Shown here piece after piece: positions 1 through 11,557 of a stretch of DNA of 64,000 bases. Position 1 is the stretch's first letter, and each line of letters opens with the position of its first letter. The notes below the pieces were generated by a model, which did not search any database, was not told the origin of the DNA, and saw nothing but the letters and a program-made list of their open reading frames with translations. A program made the translations under genes and the position numbers. The stretch is from Phytoseiulus persimilis (lineage: Eukaryota > Arthropoda > Arachnida > Mesostigmata > Phytoseiidae). The stretch spans positions 40,176,001-40,240,000 of the forward strand of contig CM075101.1 in assembly GCA_037576195.1 (NCBI GenBank), read 5' to 3'.

Positions 1-2690
1 TGCTCACACTTCTACGAAGTCACCTTGCTCTCGTTCGGTCGAAGATGATCCCGTCAAGCCTTTGCGGCATCGTTTCGTAGAAGCTACGCATCTCATCTGT
101 GAGCCTTACTGGTGGTCCTCGATTTCAGCTCTCAACGTGTCCTGCGTTCCACCGGACAGGATTTTCCTCGTGACGGTTCTCTGCTGGGAAAATCTTCAGA
201 AGCCTGGGAGATGTTGAATGGGATTGTCAAATATGGAAACCATCAGAGCTCTCCTTACTTCGGTTGAGCAAGGAACTCGCCACAACATGAGTCAAAAGAT
301 AAACGTTTCAGAGAATCTGATCGTTTCGGAGGTTCTCGATTCCTTGTTGCCGCAGCAACACGACTTTGAAGTGGGTCTTGATGCCTCCGAAGCGATGATG
401 CCTTCACTCCCCGTCTGGGGACACGTGCGACTCTCCCCACCCGTCTCAAGTGGGAGCCAATTTGCGGGGATCAAAAGCTTGACACGATATGACTGCTCGT
501 TGACTGGCTGGTATCCGACCTGCTCGCATTTTGACTGACTGACTGACTGACACTACCGGGGTAACATAATCCAATGAGAGCGCGCAAGCTTAGTTTTGCT
601 TGGGGGCGATGGTTTGCAACACTGAAGACTGTATCCGATTCACCCGAACGAGGTTCACGAAAAGAAAAACCCTATTGGGGCAATTGTCCCTCACCGCTCG
701 CATCCCACTCAAGCAGACTGATCATGACCAACGTGAACTTCGTACACTCGAAGAGTAGAGCCGCGGGTTGATACCGCGATGGTATTCGAAGGATGACAGA
801 TAATCCACGACCTCGAATTCCCACGCATTACCGTGTTACGGATTTTCGTGTGGGTGGATCCCACGCAATTCGTTCGCTCAACTCAGCTCCGGCGTTGAAC
901 TCTTTCTGCGAACAGAAGAGTCGAAAGCTTAGAGAACCCCTTCAACGAGGCGCTTTACGAAAAAGGCTTCCTCTCAGCGAGAAGACAATCCATCTTTCTT
1001 CGAATCATGAACTCCAACAGGTGTAGGCTCATCCCGAAAAGCTCCTCCCCAATGGGCAGGCGACTGAATGATGAGGTTGAATGGAATGGAGTAGATTGAA
1101 TGATAGTAGGTTGGGAAGGAATAAAAAAAAACATGGGAGAGAACGTCTACGCAACCTAACGGGCGGAGGTTTTCCCTCTGGTCTGGGAACCACGAAAAGT
1201 TCACAACCCGTACCCGAGTCGTTCGACACGGATTGAGACAAACCTGAGGCGCAGAGCTTTCTCCTTTTCCTGGTTTGCGCTTGCCGGGAACAGTTTCGGA
1301 GTGTCCCGTTCTCCTCCGCTTCTGTCATGAGCTGTGGACAAGATATTCCGAACATTCAAATTCCAAAGTTCGTTCACAACTCGTGATTCCGTAAGACTTT
1401 CTGTATTCAGAAAAGGATAAGGAGGAAATCTGTGAGTTCTGCGTTCCGATGTGAGTCTTAAACCGGTAACATTCCGAGTCTGTTTGAGCCAGGGAAGAGG
1501 GCTCGAAACTCTCTTCGTGGAAAGCTACCTACAGCAGCTCGTAGCGAAGAGAGTTCTGAAGAGGATGTGTCAGTCACTCCTGGCTGGGATGGATGCGGAT
1601 CATCTCTTGTGCGATGATGTTCTCAAAGATCACACAGAAGCCTCGGAGCCGGTCAACAAATCGGGCTCCAAGGGCGAAAGCCAGCGAAGCAAGTGAGCCT
1701 TCACCCAGCCGCCGACTAAGATGCGTCGAGCTTTGAGCGTTAAGCCAGTCATAGAGGATTGTTTTGTATTCTCAAATTCCAATCACTATTTCATCGCGAC
1801 CCGCCAAAATTTCCGCAAAACTACAAAGAACGCATGTCTGATACAAGTTTGGCTTTTCGAGGAAATCCAATTTCGTCACTGATCCATGTTCAAAAAAGCC
1901 GACTCTACCGATGATTTCATGAGCATCAAGACACGTGCCGCGACCGCTAAGAAAACTCACGAGATTTGATTTCTATTGAGGGATCCTCAGAACGCCTTGA
2001 ATACACGGGCTCAGTAGCAAACGGGAGCAGCAGAGCGAGCAGCAATCGCGACAAGAGGGTCGCCCGATGGCGGGACATGGATTAACACATCGGAACTCCT
2101 GTGGCTGAGCAGTCTCCGGCTGAGTGAAATCAGTTAGCACAATCCGAACTATCTTAATGCGATTTCAAGTTGAACCCCGGCGCCCTGTTGTGTCCAAGAC
2201 GCGGTCACAACGAATGAACGAGGTACTCCAAGGTGCTGCTGCAGATCTTTCCCGACGGAAAGAGCGGATTGAATCCCTAAAAAGCTAATATTGTTGATTT
2301 AGCCATATTTCATGAGTAGAACTCGTATTTTCTGGCAATGCTCATCAACAGTCCCATAAATCTCCCTCATTGGATCAATAGGATAGATGCATTATGCGTC
2401 CAGCGAAGAGCCGTAGCCGAGCCAAGGGATAGATTTTGGGCCAAAATATTCCACCCGAAAGGCATGGGAGCCGGTAGTTGCAACCCAAGTCGTGGAGTCG
2501 GCTCGAATCCATGAAATCTGATTCGAATATGCCAAGATTCTTACAGGAATTCCCGCCTCTACTACAACCCTGAGATTCAGCTCCCAGGTCTGGCTTTGGT
2601 ATTTGCAGGAACAAGCTTAATGAGTGAGAAGCGCGATCGATGCTCCGAAGCCATCGGCAGCGGGGCAAGTGCGGGTTCCTGTCAGAGTGA
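1..2690. other. Left flank without a supported gene
   Basis: I recognise no conserved protein here on either strand; the open frames are short and look like chance. A short GACT tandem repeat lies at about 533-551. The only stretch with gene-like signals is on the plus strand: an acceptor-like TTCAG before 1411, a donor-like GTGAGT at 1451, an acceptor-like CCAG at 1491-1492, and an open frame to a TGA at 1615-1617. It would encode a basic segment followed by SEESSEEDVSVTPGWDGC. The implied intron is only 42 bases, which is short for an animal, so this remains a weak candidate for the last exons of a gene entering from the left. Confidence 0.5.
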
Positions 2691-3612
2691 GTGTTTCCGG
2701 CTCAGGAGCTCCGCTCGAAGATGGCAAACGAGAGTGGTGTGGCCCCCGCTAAGCCAATTTGCGCAGGATTTCACGATGACGAGGTTCTGCCAAACTCGAT
2801 GCTAATGAGCTACATCCACAAAAGGGGTTCTCGCCCCGTCGTTTTCTCGCTGTGGATCTCTGCCATCTCCTGGATGGCAAGAATGGCGGGATTTCTTCAG
2901 GAACTTTCCGTTCTGTCCCGGTCCCCCTTCCTGCTGGAAATGATGTGTTGTCGGTGGCAACGATCGACGAAACCGAAAGACAACTCCTCGATAAAGACGA
3001 TTCCGAAGGCTTCAGATCCTCTCGCAACAAGAGCCGAGCCAGGGCTCGTTCGACATCGGGGTCGTTGTCATGGCGACTCTAATTTGGACATTATTGCGAC
3101 AATGTTGTCGTCGTCGTCGTCTGTACCTCCCCTCTTGCCAGCGTCGTCTGCTGACGGAGGGAAACGAGCGCAAACCGTCCGACAAGCGCATCCCAGACCG
3201 ACCTCGCCGGATCGGGTCTTCCTCGTTCTCTTGTGTCGAACTCAGCGCGGGTTTAGTCGGGAGCAGTGGATCGAGCGAGACCTGCCAGAGGAAGTTGCTT
3301 TCCACCCAATCGACTCGGAGTCTCGTCATTCGATCGCGACGCGTTCCTTGAGATTGGAGTGGTTTTGCGCTACCTTGCCGTGCGATTGGCCGGCTCAAGG
3401 AGACAGTATTTCCCGGTTCTATAATGTCTCGATGATCTTTCCGTCCCGGCATGCTGAAACCGTGAGCCGAGTGGGGAAACAGTTCGAAAGAGAGCGCCAC
3501 AGATCCCTCTGTTTAGGCACTCGAGCCCGTCGTCCGGGAAACGCCGGTGTTGTTGTAGTGAAATGCATTGCGGATCTGATCTCTGAGTTAGCCGGACCAC
3601 GACCCCTGAGCC
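2691..3612 (+). other. Stop-poor stretch upstream of OSCP1
   Basis: One plus-strand frame stays open for 365 codons from 2691 to 3788, ending inside the first OSCP1 exon in a different frame. A second frame (about 2780-3082) is also open and reads like a real protein in places (for example RRFLAVDLCHLLDGKNGG), and a GTC repeat at about 3104-3119 gives serine or arginine runs. Neither frame matches a family I know, and no convincing splice pair joins them. It may be the stop-poor, fairly GC-rich 5' flank of OSCP1, an unrecognised coding sequence, or a decayed gene. No promoter motif is clear. Confidence 0.3.
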
Positions 3613-6152
3613 ATGGAGCCCATGGATCGGATCGACAAAGCCACTCTGGTGCTCTACCTCAATTTGGGTGGAGAAATGATCTACGTTCTCCAGCAGAGAC
3701 TCAGTGCGCAAAAAGTCGCTCAAGACAAAAGTGGCAGGGTGCTGCAGGAAGTCATCGGCTGTCTCCTGTGTCCGAATCAAATGGGTAAATGTGACCGGAA
3801 GATTTTACCTTGAAAATTTTCTCAGTTTTTCGGACGGTCGTCCAGGAAGAACCGCAGCTGTCCGGAGCACGCGTCGTTGGTCTGGTTCTGCTCAGTTTCG
3901 ATGTCTTTTCTGACAATCTTCCATCACTATGGAGAAAAGCTCGACAGCAGAGCAGAACCCGGCCCGGGATCGTGGTTTGGAATCACTGCACGTCAGCGGC
4001 TCATATGAGGAGCCATCAATCCGTCAGTTGCGCTAGGAACGAGGAAAAACAGTTCGTCTCTCTGAATCCCCGAAAATGCCCCCCATGACCGTTCCAGAAG
4101 AGAAGTTTGCGTCTTGTTAGCAATGCAGGAATTTGGGCGCTTAGGACTAGATGCCTCCCTTGACCGAGGGAGGTCTTGAATCAAACATTACGATGCGTTC
4201 TATGATCGCCGAGACTGAAGCTGGGATCCATCACATCAGGATAAGTCTCGTGAGCTCGTCCGTACTCAGCTTCCAACCTATTGAGCTGAATCGAGCCCAG
4301 CTATCATTCAATACAGCTCAACCGGGGAATAATGCAGGCATATGTCCACAAATGAACAGGGATCTCCTCGTGTCGTCCTTTCCCTTCTAGGGTCTCTATT
4401 ATTGAGTGTCACCGATTCCTCAAAACCTTACAATGGAGCTCTACATTTCAGCGGAACTTCTTAAACTGGAGAGCTTATCATTGTCCTACGCCAAATTCAT
4501 CAAATGTATCTTCGAAAGGATAGTTCAATCCTCCATCATGAGGCTGAATAGAGAATCTATGGACAAGCTCTACGATTTGATGACGATGGTTTTCAAGTAT
4601 CAGGTGCTCATGGTACCCTCGCCGCGTCAAATCGTCGGTGTAACCTTGAACCATCTCGACACGATCGAAGGATACGTCAAAGAGAACTTGGAGGCAAGAA
4701 CCCTGTTAAGTCCGTGCTCGATGATGCAATCAATCGCTCGGGAATCCACTGAACAGCCTTTTTTTCTCACAGCTGTGCGAGCGGATAGCTTTGGTTAAGG
4801 ACACCCTGGTGGAAATATTCTTCTCGACATCCCTAGCGGAGTTTCAAACTATTCGATACCAGCTTCTGACTTTTCTGCAAGACCTGCATGTGCGAATATC
4901 CATGTTTCTGAAAACTGGCGTACAGAAGCAGACGGGTGAGTTTCTCGGACGTTCCTGTTCGGGCTCGGATCGGCAATTGTCGGATCGATCCGGGGGTGTG
5001 GTGGTTGTTTTTCGTGAGCAGCTGAGATCTGCTGCGACATCGAAATGTCAGCAGACATAGATCGACATATTATGAGCGGAGGCCGCAGGAGACCGCGCTC
5101 AGATTTTTCCATGGGGAATGGAGACGACTCCTCGGACAACGTTTCCAAACGGTGATTCCAGGTGTTTTCTCGATGCCGTTATTTGGCTACGTACCCGAAG
5201 GCTTTGAAGTGAATGGCACCATTCGTGAGTTTGGAACGGACGAGGCTCTTCTGAAAGAATCCACGTATGTGACCGCGTCGCATTTCAGCGCCCACAAAGT
5301 TCCCTACGGCAGCAGGAGAGGTACCGTCCTCGGAACGAACATGTACATAGTTGCCTACCAGGTGAGTCGGAAGACATCTTCAAAAGAGAGCACTAGCCGT
5401 CCAAGGTCGAGAGCGAGACCTCTAACGTCTTTTTTCGCGATGTTTGGAAGAGACGATCCGCAATATGATTCGATTCTCTCGTCCATTCCAGTCCAAGTCC
5501 ACCTCATCGGATATCGCGGCCGCGACCAGTAAGGGCAAGAGAGGAAACCCAGCTAATGAATTATCATCACTCCTCATGCAGCTCGTGAATCCCACCGTTT
5601 CAAAATCGAAGGGTCAAGACTGTGTGGCGTTGAATCTCCTGGGCGACTTCACTTCTCCTTCAGATTTACAGGGAGAAGTCGTGAGCCCAACGGGCCAGGA
5701 GGAAGGTCTAAAGGTTAAATTTCCTCAATGCTTGCGTTGATCCTAGCGTCACGTCCTCCCCGAACGCAATTCCCAACATGTTTTTGCAGCAATCTGAGTT
5801 CTTTGTTCATGCTTCTCCATATCTACCATTTCCGAGGGCACCCGCGACTCGAGAGCGCAACCATGTTAGAGATCATGACTCACGCGTTTTGATTCTATTT
5901 CTCCGAGGGTTCCGTTGGCACACCCGAGAGATTCCGGAAATTTTCCTGGCTGTCAAGAAAGATGCGAACCGACAAGGTCGACCATATATTGAGAGAGGAT
6001 CCCACACTCAACCATTCCGTTTTCAGATCATTGACCTGACCCTTGAGAGGCGGCGCAACTCAGCCCACGAAGTTCATGAAGAAATCGAGTGCAAAGCCTT
6101 CACGCCTGAGGATACGCTGCTAGATATGATCGATGCAATCGACGCTAGTTGA
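3613..6152 (+). CDS. OSCP1: OSCP1-family protein (organic solute carrier partner 1), six exons
   Basis: Inferred exons are 3613-3784, 4452-4693, 4773-4935, 5162-5361, 5492-5680 and 6027-6152; phases agree and the product is 363 residues, close to the vertebrate protein (about 380). Family hallmarks are visible in order: LYLNLGGEMIYVL near the N-terminus, IMRLNRESMDKLYDLMTM, a HLDTIEGY segment, LLTFLQDLHVRISMFLK, GTNMY, and an acidic C-terminal helix ending DTLLDMIDAIDAS. OSCP1 (also called NOR1) was named for modulating organic solute transport when co-expressed with transporters and has been linked to cilia; its biochemical activity is unsettled. No signal peptide or membrane segment is seen, which fits a cytosolic protein. 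The first ATG (GCCATGG) is chosen; ATG at 3622 is an alternative. Introns are 667, 79, 226, 130 and 346 bases. The second begins with GC instead of GT. An AATAAA at 6616-6621 is a possible polyadenylation signal, about 460 bases past the stop. Confidence 0.93.
4694..4772 (+). other. GC-AG intron of OSCP1
   Basis: The intron starts GAG|GCAAGA and ends TTTTTTTCTCACAG, 79 bases long. Using this GC donor gives phase 0 on both sides, and the stretch from HLDTIEGY to LAEFQ has the same length (39 residues) as in human OSCP1 as I recall it. The nearest GT alternative (GTTAAG at 4704) would leave the wrong phase. GC-AG introns are a known minority class spliced by the major spliceosome, and the donor fits their stricter AG|GCAAG consensus. 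Confidence 0.75.
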
Positions 6153-6867
6153 GCTTAAATCAATGCTTATATGAGTCAGTCTGAGTGTTCATGGATAGAA
6201 CGAACTCGAATGGTGAAATTTCGTCGGACTCTTGGAGCGGCGTCCAGAGCCGATGAGTCCGCCCCGCAGATGCCGAAATGCCCGAGTACTTGCAAGTCTA
6301 TTGAGGTTGTTATAGGCGTGATACCCATCACTCGCTGAGATGATTCTGTGGCAGCTCTCTCAGCCTGCAAATTTGAGGAGAAGTTCGATAACCGTTGCAA
6401 AGTTTCTACGACGACGTCCATCTGCCCGGGCGTATATATCATTTCGCCCATTCGGAAATGAGCTTTTGCTGTTTGCGCTTTGAGAGCATGGCCGATTCCA
6501 GATGATTAATGAGATTCACTCGCGCAACGAGAGGGTAGGGTGCACCGGAGGACAATCCGCGCAAGTAACCTATGTTGGCGCTGATTTTCATTCAACACGA
6601 CGTCTTTCGTTCCTAAATAAAACGAGAAAGGCTGCGAGTTACGAGGTGGAAGTAGACTCTCGGATACACCAGTCGTAGAGGCCAGGCGAAACATTGTTCT
6701 CTGTGATTCAACCACTGGTCGCAAGAATGAAGGGTTAGTCCACTGGCGTCTTCCGTACTTCCGAAGTTCGGATTGAGTTCGCCGGTTATTCCGTCCACAA
6801 ATTCGTACATACTCAACTTATAAAATCAAATGGGCTCTCGGGGAGGGTTTTGGTTTTAAAAAGATGC
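6153..6867. other. OSCP1 3' flank and intergenic DNA
   Basis: This holds the probable OSCP1 3' untranslated region. On the minus strand an ATG-started frame of 50 codons (6591 to 6439) contains SKRKQQKLISEWAK at its end. It is lysine-rich, has no homologue I recognise and no splice support, so I do not call it a gene. Nothing else is supported before the tRNA terminator. Confidence 0.4.
6858..6862 (-). terminator. RNA polymerase III terminator of the tRNA
   Basis: Read on the minus strand, a run of five T follows five bases after the tRNA discriminator base, the normal pol III stop signal. Confidence 0.85.
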
Positions 6868-6940
6868 CGCCCCCGGTGGGACTTGAACCCACAGTCTTTG
6901 GCTCCGGAGGCCAACGCCTTATCCATTAGGCCACGGGAGC
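6868..6940 (-). tRNA. tRNA-Arg(CCG)
   Basis: The 73-base minus-strand sequence folds as a full cloverleaf. The acceptor arm GCTCCCG pairs with CGGGGGC (one G-T pair) followed by discriminator G. The anticodon stem TTGGC/GCCAA encloses loop CTCCGGA with anticodon CCG, decoding the arginine codon CGG. The T arm is GTGGG-TTCAAGT-CCCAC. The internal promoter is present: an A box around TGGCCTAATGG and a B box GGTTCAAGTCC. There is no intron and no encoded CCA, as expected for a nuclear eukaryotic tRNA. The gene points away from SUCLG1, whose start codon lies about 320 bases to the right. Confidence 0.96.
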
Positions 6941-7257
6941 ATCGTTCATATAGTACACTCCGTCGCATTTCAACTACACCGCGAGTGTCCAAGGAGGTTT
7001 TTGACTCTTTCACATCGGGTCGCCTGGGATCGCTCTCGCATTCACAAGCCTAGCCGCTTGCCATCATGCCGAGGGCCCGTCAACGCGTACTTCACCCCTA
7101 CGCTGGTAAAATGTTTCGAATTTGCCGCGTCTCAATTTTGCCGCAGGTCGTCTGCTTGGCACTACCACGACGTGACGACGAAAAAGCTCAGAGTGCTGGC
7201 CAGCTCTTAGCCGCCGGAAAGACCTCAGTGATAGTTTGAGAGAACGAAGAACAGAAA

Positions 7258-9690
7258 ATGTTCGGTTTGAAGTTTGCACAGCGATCCGCTCGACGTGAGT
7301 TTCTCAAACTCGGCATCCGCCGGATGTAGCGCGTGTTCCAAGCCTTCGAAACGACTGCCGTTAAAATTACTTGACTTCTCCCGGACAGCAAGGACGCGTG
7401 GAGGAAGTCTGTTTATCTAGAGATTTTTTCTGCCTGGAATCATCTACGAAACTATGCCAACCGTTCTGGTAGAGACAGGCGAAACTCGCGTCTCGGGGAG
7501 TGGTGGAGCTGAGTTCCGGATTCGATATTCACGCTGAATATTTCGAGAGGGAAACAGGTCTGCTGAAATTCCTTATCATCCACACTCCCGAAAGTCCAGA
7601 GGTCACGGGAACGGGGACGAAAGTTCTCAGTTTGGAGGCTCCAAAATGTCGCATTGACATTCAGGCACTGACTCTGATCTACAAATGTGCCTGGCTGTGT
7701 TCCAAGAGGCTCTCTCGAGCATCGAGTCGTTCTCCGAGAACCGGAGGGTTGTTAGACCGCGCTCTTGAAAAACGCCTTCTCAATATTGACCCGCTGCACA
7801 GAGTCGTTCCTCGGCAGCGCGATTCACCGCGGACACGGCCCTTCTGGACGAGCGATTGCTGTCAACCTGGAAAGACAGAAAACAACCTTATCTTGTTTCC
7901 ACCACCTGAATTACCGAGAATTTCAAGTCCAGCTCAAGCATTGAGTGTCTACTCAATCAGTCGTTACGTAGCCAACGCTGGAACCGCAAGACGTGTTTCA
8001 GAATCGGTATCGTGGCTCCTGGCGGAATCCAGCTCTGGGCAGGAGATTCTATTTCATTGTGAAGCTGTCGGAGAATCTTCCGATCGTTAGTGATTCAATC
8101 AGGTTGATCACCTGATGTATGACTTCTTGTGTGCGAAAGCAAGAACCAGCTCTTGTAGTTCTCGCCAAAACTTTTAGAACGTGTGCTCCTGGAAAACTAA
8201 GTCTGTTCCGTTTATCAGCAAACCACTTGGCGATCTCTTTTGTAGAGAAGTCTTGGCCAAGAACGTCGCCAGCGACAAGGCGGGTGTGTAAAACAGACGA
8301 CAGTATCGTTTTTGAGTAGTTCGAGGAGGGCGATCTCTTTTTTTTTCTTGCTGCCTTCCAGGCCTGGAGCTCCCCTCGGAGCCACATTACGACTGTCGCA
8401 TAAGTATCGCTGAAGAATCTACACGGCGCTCATTCGAATTCTATTTCACAGTCTCGGGGTTGAGGCAGTACACGACCACTCGGGAAGCGTTGAAGATCGG
8501 GAAACATACCAAGCTGATCTGCCAAGGATTCACCGGCAAACAAGGAACTTTTCACTCGAAACAGTCGATCGAGTATGGCACGAATTTCGTCGGCGGTGTA
8601 TCGCCCGGTAAAGGCGGGCAGACGCATCTGGGCAAACCAGTTTTCAATTCGGTGAAGGAAGCCGTAGAGAAGACAGGAGCCACGGCCACCGTCATCTTTG
8701 TCCCACCCCCGGTCGCCGCGAAAGCAATCGAGGAAGCCATGGACGCCGAGATTTCCCTCGCCGTTTGCATCACTGAAGGCATTCCTCAGCACGATATGGT
8801 GCGAGTGAAGAATCGCCTGTTAACACAGAACAAAACTAGGCTCGTTGGACCCAATTGTCCTGGAATCATCAAGGTATTCAGCCTCACGCATAATCGAAGG
8901 TCGCATAGAAGCCCCGTACAAGGCATTTGATAACAGGATGAAAGCGTTATGAGACTCAGGAAAAATATTTTGCAGCCCGAGGAGTGCAAAATCGGGATCA
9001 TGCCCGGTCACATCCACCAGAAAGGGAAGATTGGAATCGTTTCACGGTCAGGAACTCTTACATACGAAGCCGTGCATCAGACCACACACGTTGGCTTGGG
9101 TCAATCACTCTGCGTAGGGATCGGTGGAGATCCCTTCAACGGGACGAACTTCATCGACTGCCTCGATATCTTCCTGCGAGACCCTGAAACGAAAGGTTCA
9201 TTCCTTGTGACATTCTCATCGATTCCGGCAGAGATTGCAGAGTTGATCGGGCGCGACAGCGGTTTCCACTGAATTGAATGATCTTTCAGGAATCATCCTC
9301 ATCGGTGAGATCGGAGGAAGCGACGAGGAGAACGCGGCTGCCTTCCTCAAGGAGAACAACAAAGGGGCTCACGCCAAGCCAGTTGTGTCGTTCATCGCCG
9401 GACTGACGGCCCCGCCCGGCCGGAGGATGGGTCACGCTGGAGCCATCATCGCTGGCGGCAAAGGGGGAGCCCAGGAGAAGATCGAAGCCCTCAAGGAGGC
9501 TGGAGTCCATGTCACCAAGAGTCCCGCTCAAATGGGAGCCACAATGATCCAGGTCAGTGGGTCGGCTCTTGATGCACCTTCCAAATTCGATGGAAACGCC
9601 CCGACTCCAGCGAGGAGTCGCGTAAGTTCCTATCAGCAGTAGACGCAATATCTTGGGTTGCAGGAAATGACAAAACGAGGACTTGCGTGA
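7258..9690 (+). CDS. SUCLG1: Succinyl-CoA ligase alpha subunit, mitochondrial, five exons
   Basis: Inferred exons are 7258-7294, 8452-8873, 8976-9195, 9290-9552 and 9664-9690, giving 322 residues against about 346 in human. The enzyme interconverts succinyl-CoA plus NDP and phosphate with succinate, CoA and NTP in the mitochondrial TCA cycle, paired with an ADP- or GDP-specific beta subunit. The tiny first exon encodes [12 protein letters not shown], a basic, acid-free mitochondrial presequence. The CoA-binding Rossmann part carries [12 protein letters not shown] (residues 37-48). Further hallmarks are [38 protein letters not shown] and [10 protein letters not shown]. The phosphohistidine is His275 in RRMGHAGAI, with the conserved Glu233 in GEIGG. 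All catalytic residues are intact. The third donor (AAAG|GTTCAT) is weak but fixed by homology. Intron 1 is long (1157 bases) and contains a 196-codon chance-like open frame at 7500-8090. Confidence 0.96.
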
Positions 9691-9859
9691 AGTTCAGCAT
9701 CCTTTGGCCTCGCATGTTCCGTGCAAGGAATCCATCGACACCCGAATGAGTTCTCCCGTTAGTTTTATCGATGTCCATGCTTCTAAATGTCATATGGAGC
9801 GGCAGGAACGAGAGGTTGCGAATGATGAAAGTGAGAGCGTGAATGCGAAAAGTTGAATG

Positions 9860-9865
9860 AATAAA
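9860..9865 (+). terminator. Polyadenylation signal AATAAA of SUCLG1
   Basis: AATAAA lies 170 bases after the SUCLG1 stop codon. A second AATAAA at 10026-10031 could serve a longer transcript. Confidence 0.6.
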
Positions 9866-10843
9866 TGTTTTTATTATTAACTGGAACGACCTGGGTTCTA
9901 TTCAGTTCTCCGGGAAGACGGTTCATTTCATTTCAGCACGCTGATGGCCGATTTGGTCTCTACTCCGAGGGGGAAGAAAATCAGTCCGTTATCGTTTTGT
10001 AGAACTGTGTACAGTTTTATTCTTAAATAAAATACATTTATGGTAATAGGCTCAGGGTATATATTATTACCAGATGAATTGAAGTCCGCAGCCTTGATGA
10101 AGCAATTTCCATGTTTTAAACTTTCACCAGCATTACAAGTGACCGCGCGTGATCGACACTCGGAATCGTTATTTTTGAATAAGAAAGGAATTCTTTGTTG
10201 GAGCTATGAAACATTAGTCCTTTCGAATACGCTCTAGAACCTGACCTGTCAATCAGGCGATCCATCGACCAGGATGTGTAGATAAAAATGACACTGGTTC
10301 AGAATCTGCCATCTTCTTAATATGAAAACATTTGATAAACGAAAGATGGCACATCTTATGCCGTTCAACGAGCCGACCACCAGCGAGTGGTTCAGCCGGT
10401 TGGTTACCGAATAGACTCGAGATAAGGTCAATGAAGGGATGAGTCGCGGAGTTCTGGACCCGATGGAACAAACAACCAAACAGTAATTCGATAATTCAAC
10501 CTCCTTGTCACCAATCGGGTATTATTTTCAGATTTACTATTGAAAACTAGCGGTGTGTACAGTGATGGATGAGCCGCAGGAGATTCGTTTCGAGGTACTA
10601 GAGCTACCAGTGAATCATGAAACACAGTCCATGGAAAATTAGATTGCCGCCTAAAGAAACCACCCCGATCGAGGTCGCCCATATTTAATTTGAATAGAGG
10701 CCTAAACGCGTTGAGGGCAAACGAGTCGTTGCAATATCGACGGAACTCCACAGCAGCATGTCGCCGGCTTAGCTTTCTCCTTCTATTCGAAAATCTGGGA
10801 GCTATAGAGGCGCGCTTTGCGCTGTCGAGAAAATTGGGTTGGA
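9866..10843. other. Intergenic DNA, no gene seen
   Basis: AT-richer DNA with only short chance frames. It separates SUCLG1 from minus-strand coding candidates. On the minus strand an ATTAAA at about 10683-10688 could serve as a polyadenylation signal for the candidate exon at 10844-11024. Confidence 0.5.
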
Positions 10844-11024
10844 TTACTTCTGTAAATCCTGATCGGCTCCGTTTTCACTTGCGATCGCCTCGGGTTCCAC
10901 CTCATCCAACGGCGTCTCCGCTTGGGGCGACCCGGAGTGCATATCGGCTTGCTCGGGGAAGATCAGGCCGGCTCGCGCCAGTTTCACGTAGGCGAACCCA
11001 CCGGCAATCGCAACGAAACAAAAG
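10844..11024 (-). CDS. Candidate terminal exon of a small membrane protein
   Basis: A minus-strand frame follows an acceptor-like GCATCTGTGCGCAG and runs 60 codons to a stop. The product has a hydrophobic segment (FCFVAIAGGFAYVKLA) then a long acidic tail ending NGADQDLQK. That layout suits a single-pass membrane protein C-terminus. I could not find an upstream exon with matching phase, and I recognise no family. The zinc-finger gene on the same strand ends upstream at 11558 with its own stop, so this would be a separate gene or a chance frame. Confidence 0.3.
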
Positions 11025-11557
11025 CTGCGCACAGATGCAAACGAACAGGGAAGTTAGTCCTTGGACCTCAACCAAATATGAACACGTTGGACGTTGAAGC
11101 TGCGCTATCTCTCAGTCGGCTTGTCTATCTAGGTGTAGTTCTGTCCCATGAATATTCATCCAAAGTAGTTCCGGGTTCGCTCTCGCTTCTCTCTTCGAGA
11201 AAGGCCTTCGACTGTTCTTCTTACCGGATATAATTTGCTCAAAAATCTGAGCAGCTCAGCAGCGTAGTGATATCTAAGAGAGTTCACTCCAAGCTAACCG
11301 ATCCCATCTCAGCTGTCGGCCTAGGCCGGGAAGAGTTTCCTCATTTTAGGAGCTCCGGCGAGAAGCCTCCATTTACGTTAGATGCCCTTCGCACCACCGC
11401 CGCTGAATCTGGAGCCTGCAAAGAGATAATACCCGAGTCCCACGTTCGAGTTGTTTGCAATTCTGGGAAGTCAATTCTGCGGGGCGGCGAAATGCGGTGG
11501 GGGGATTTCCGTGAAGTTCTGCCGTGTTTTCATGCGCTGTATCCTCCACCGCCGCAC

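Noticed and set aside
7500-8090. 196-codon frame inside SUCLG1 intron 1
   Set aside because: Lies within a homology-defined intron, has no recognised domain, and a minus-strand frame nearby (8049-8387) reads as well; most likely chance.
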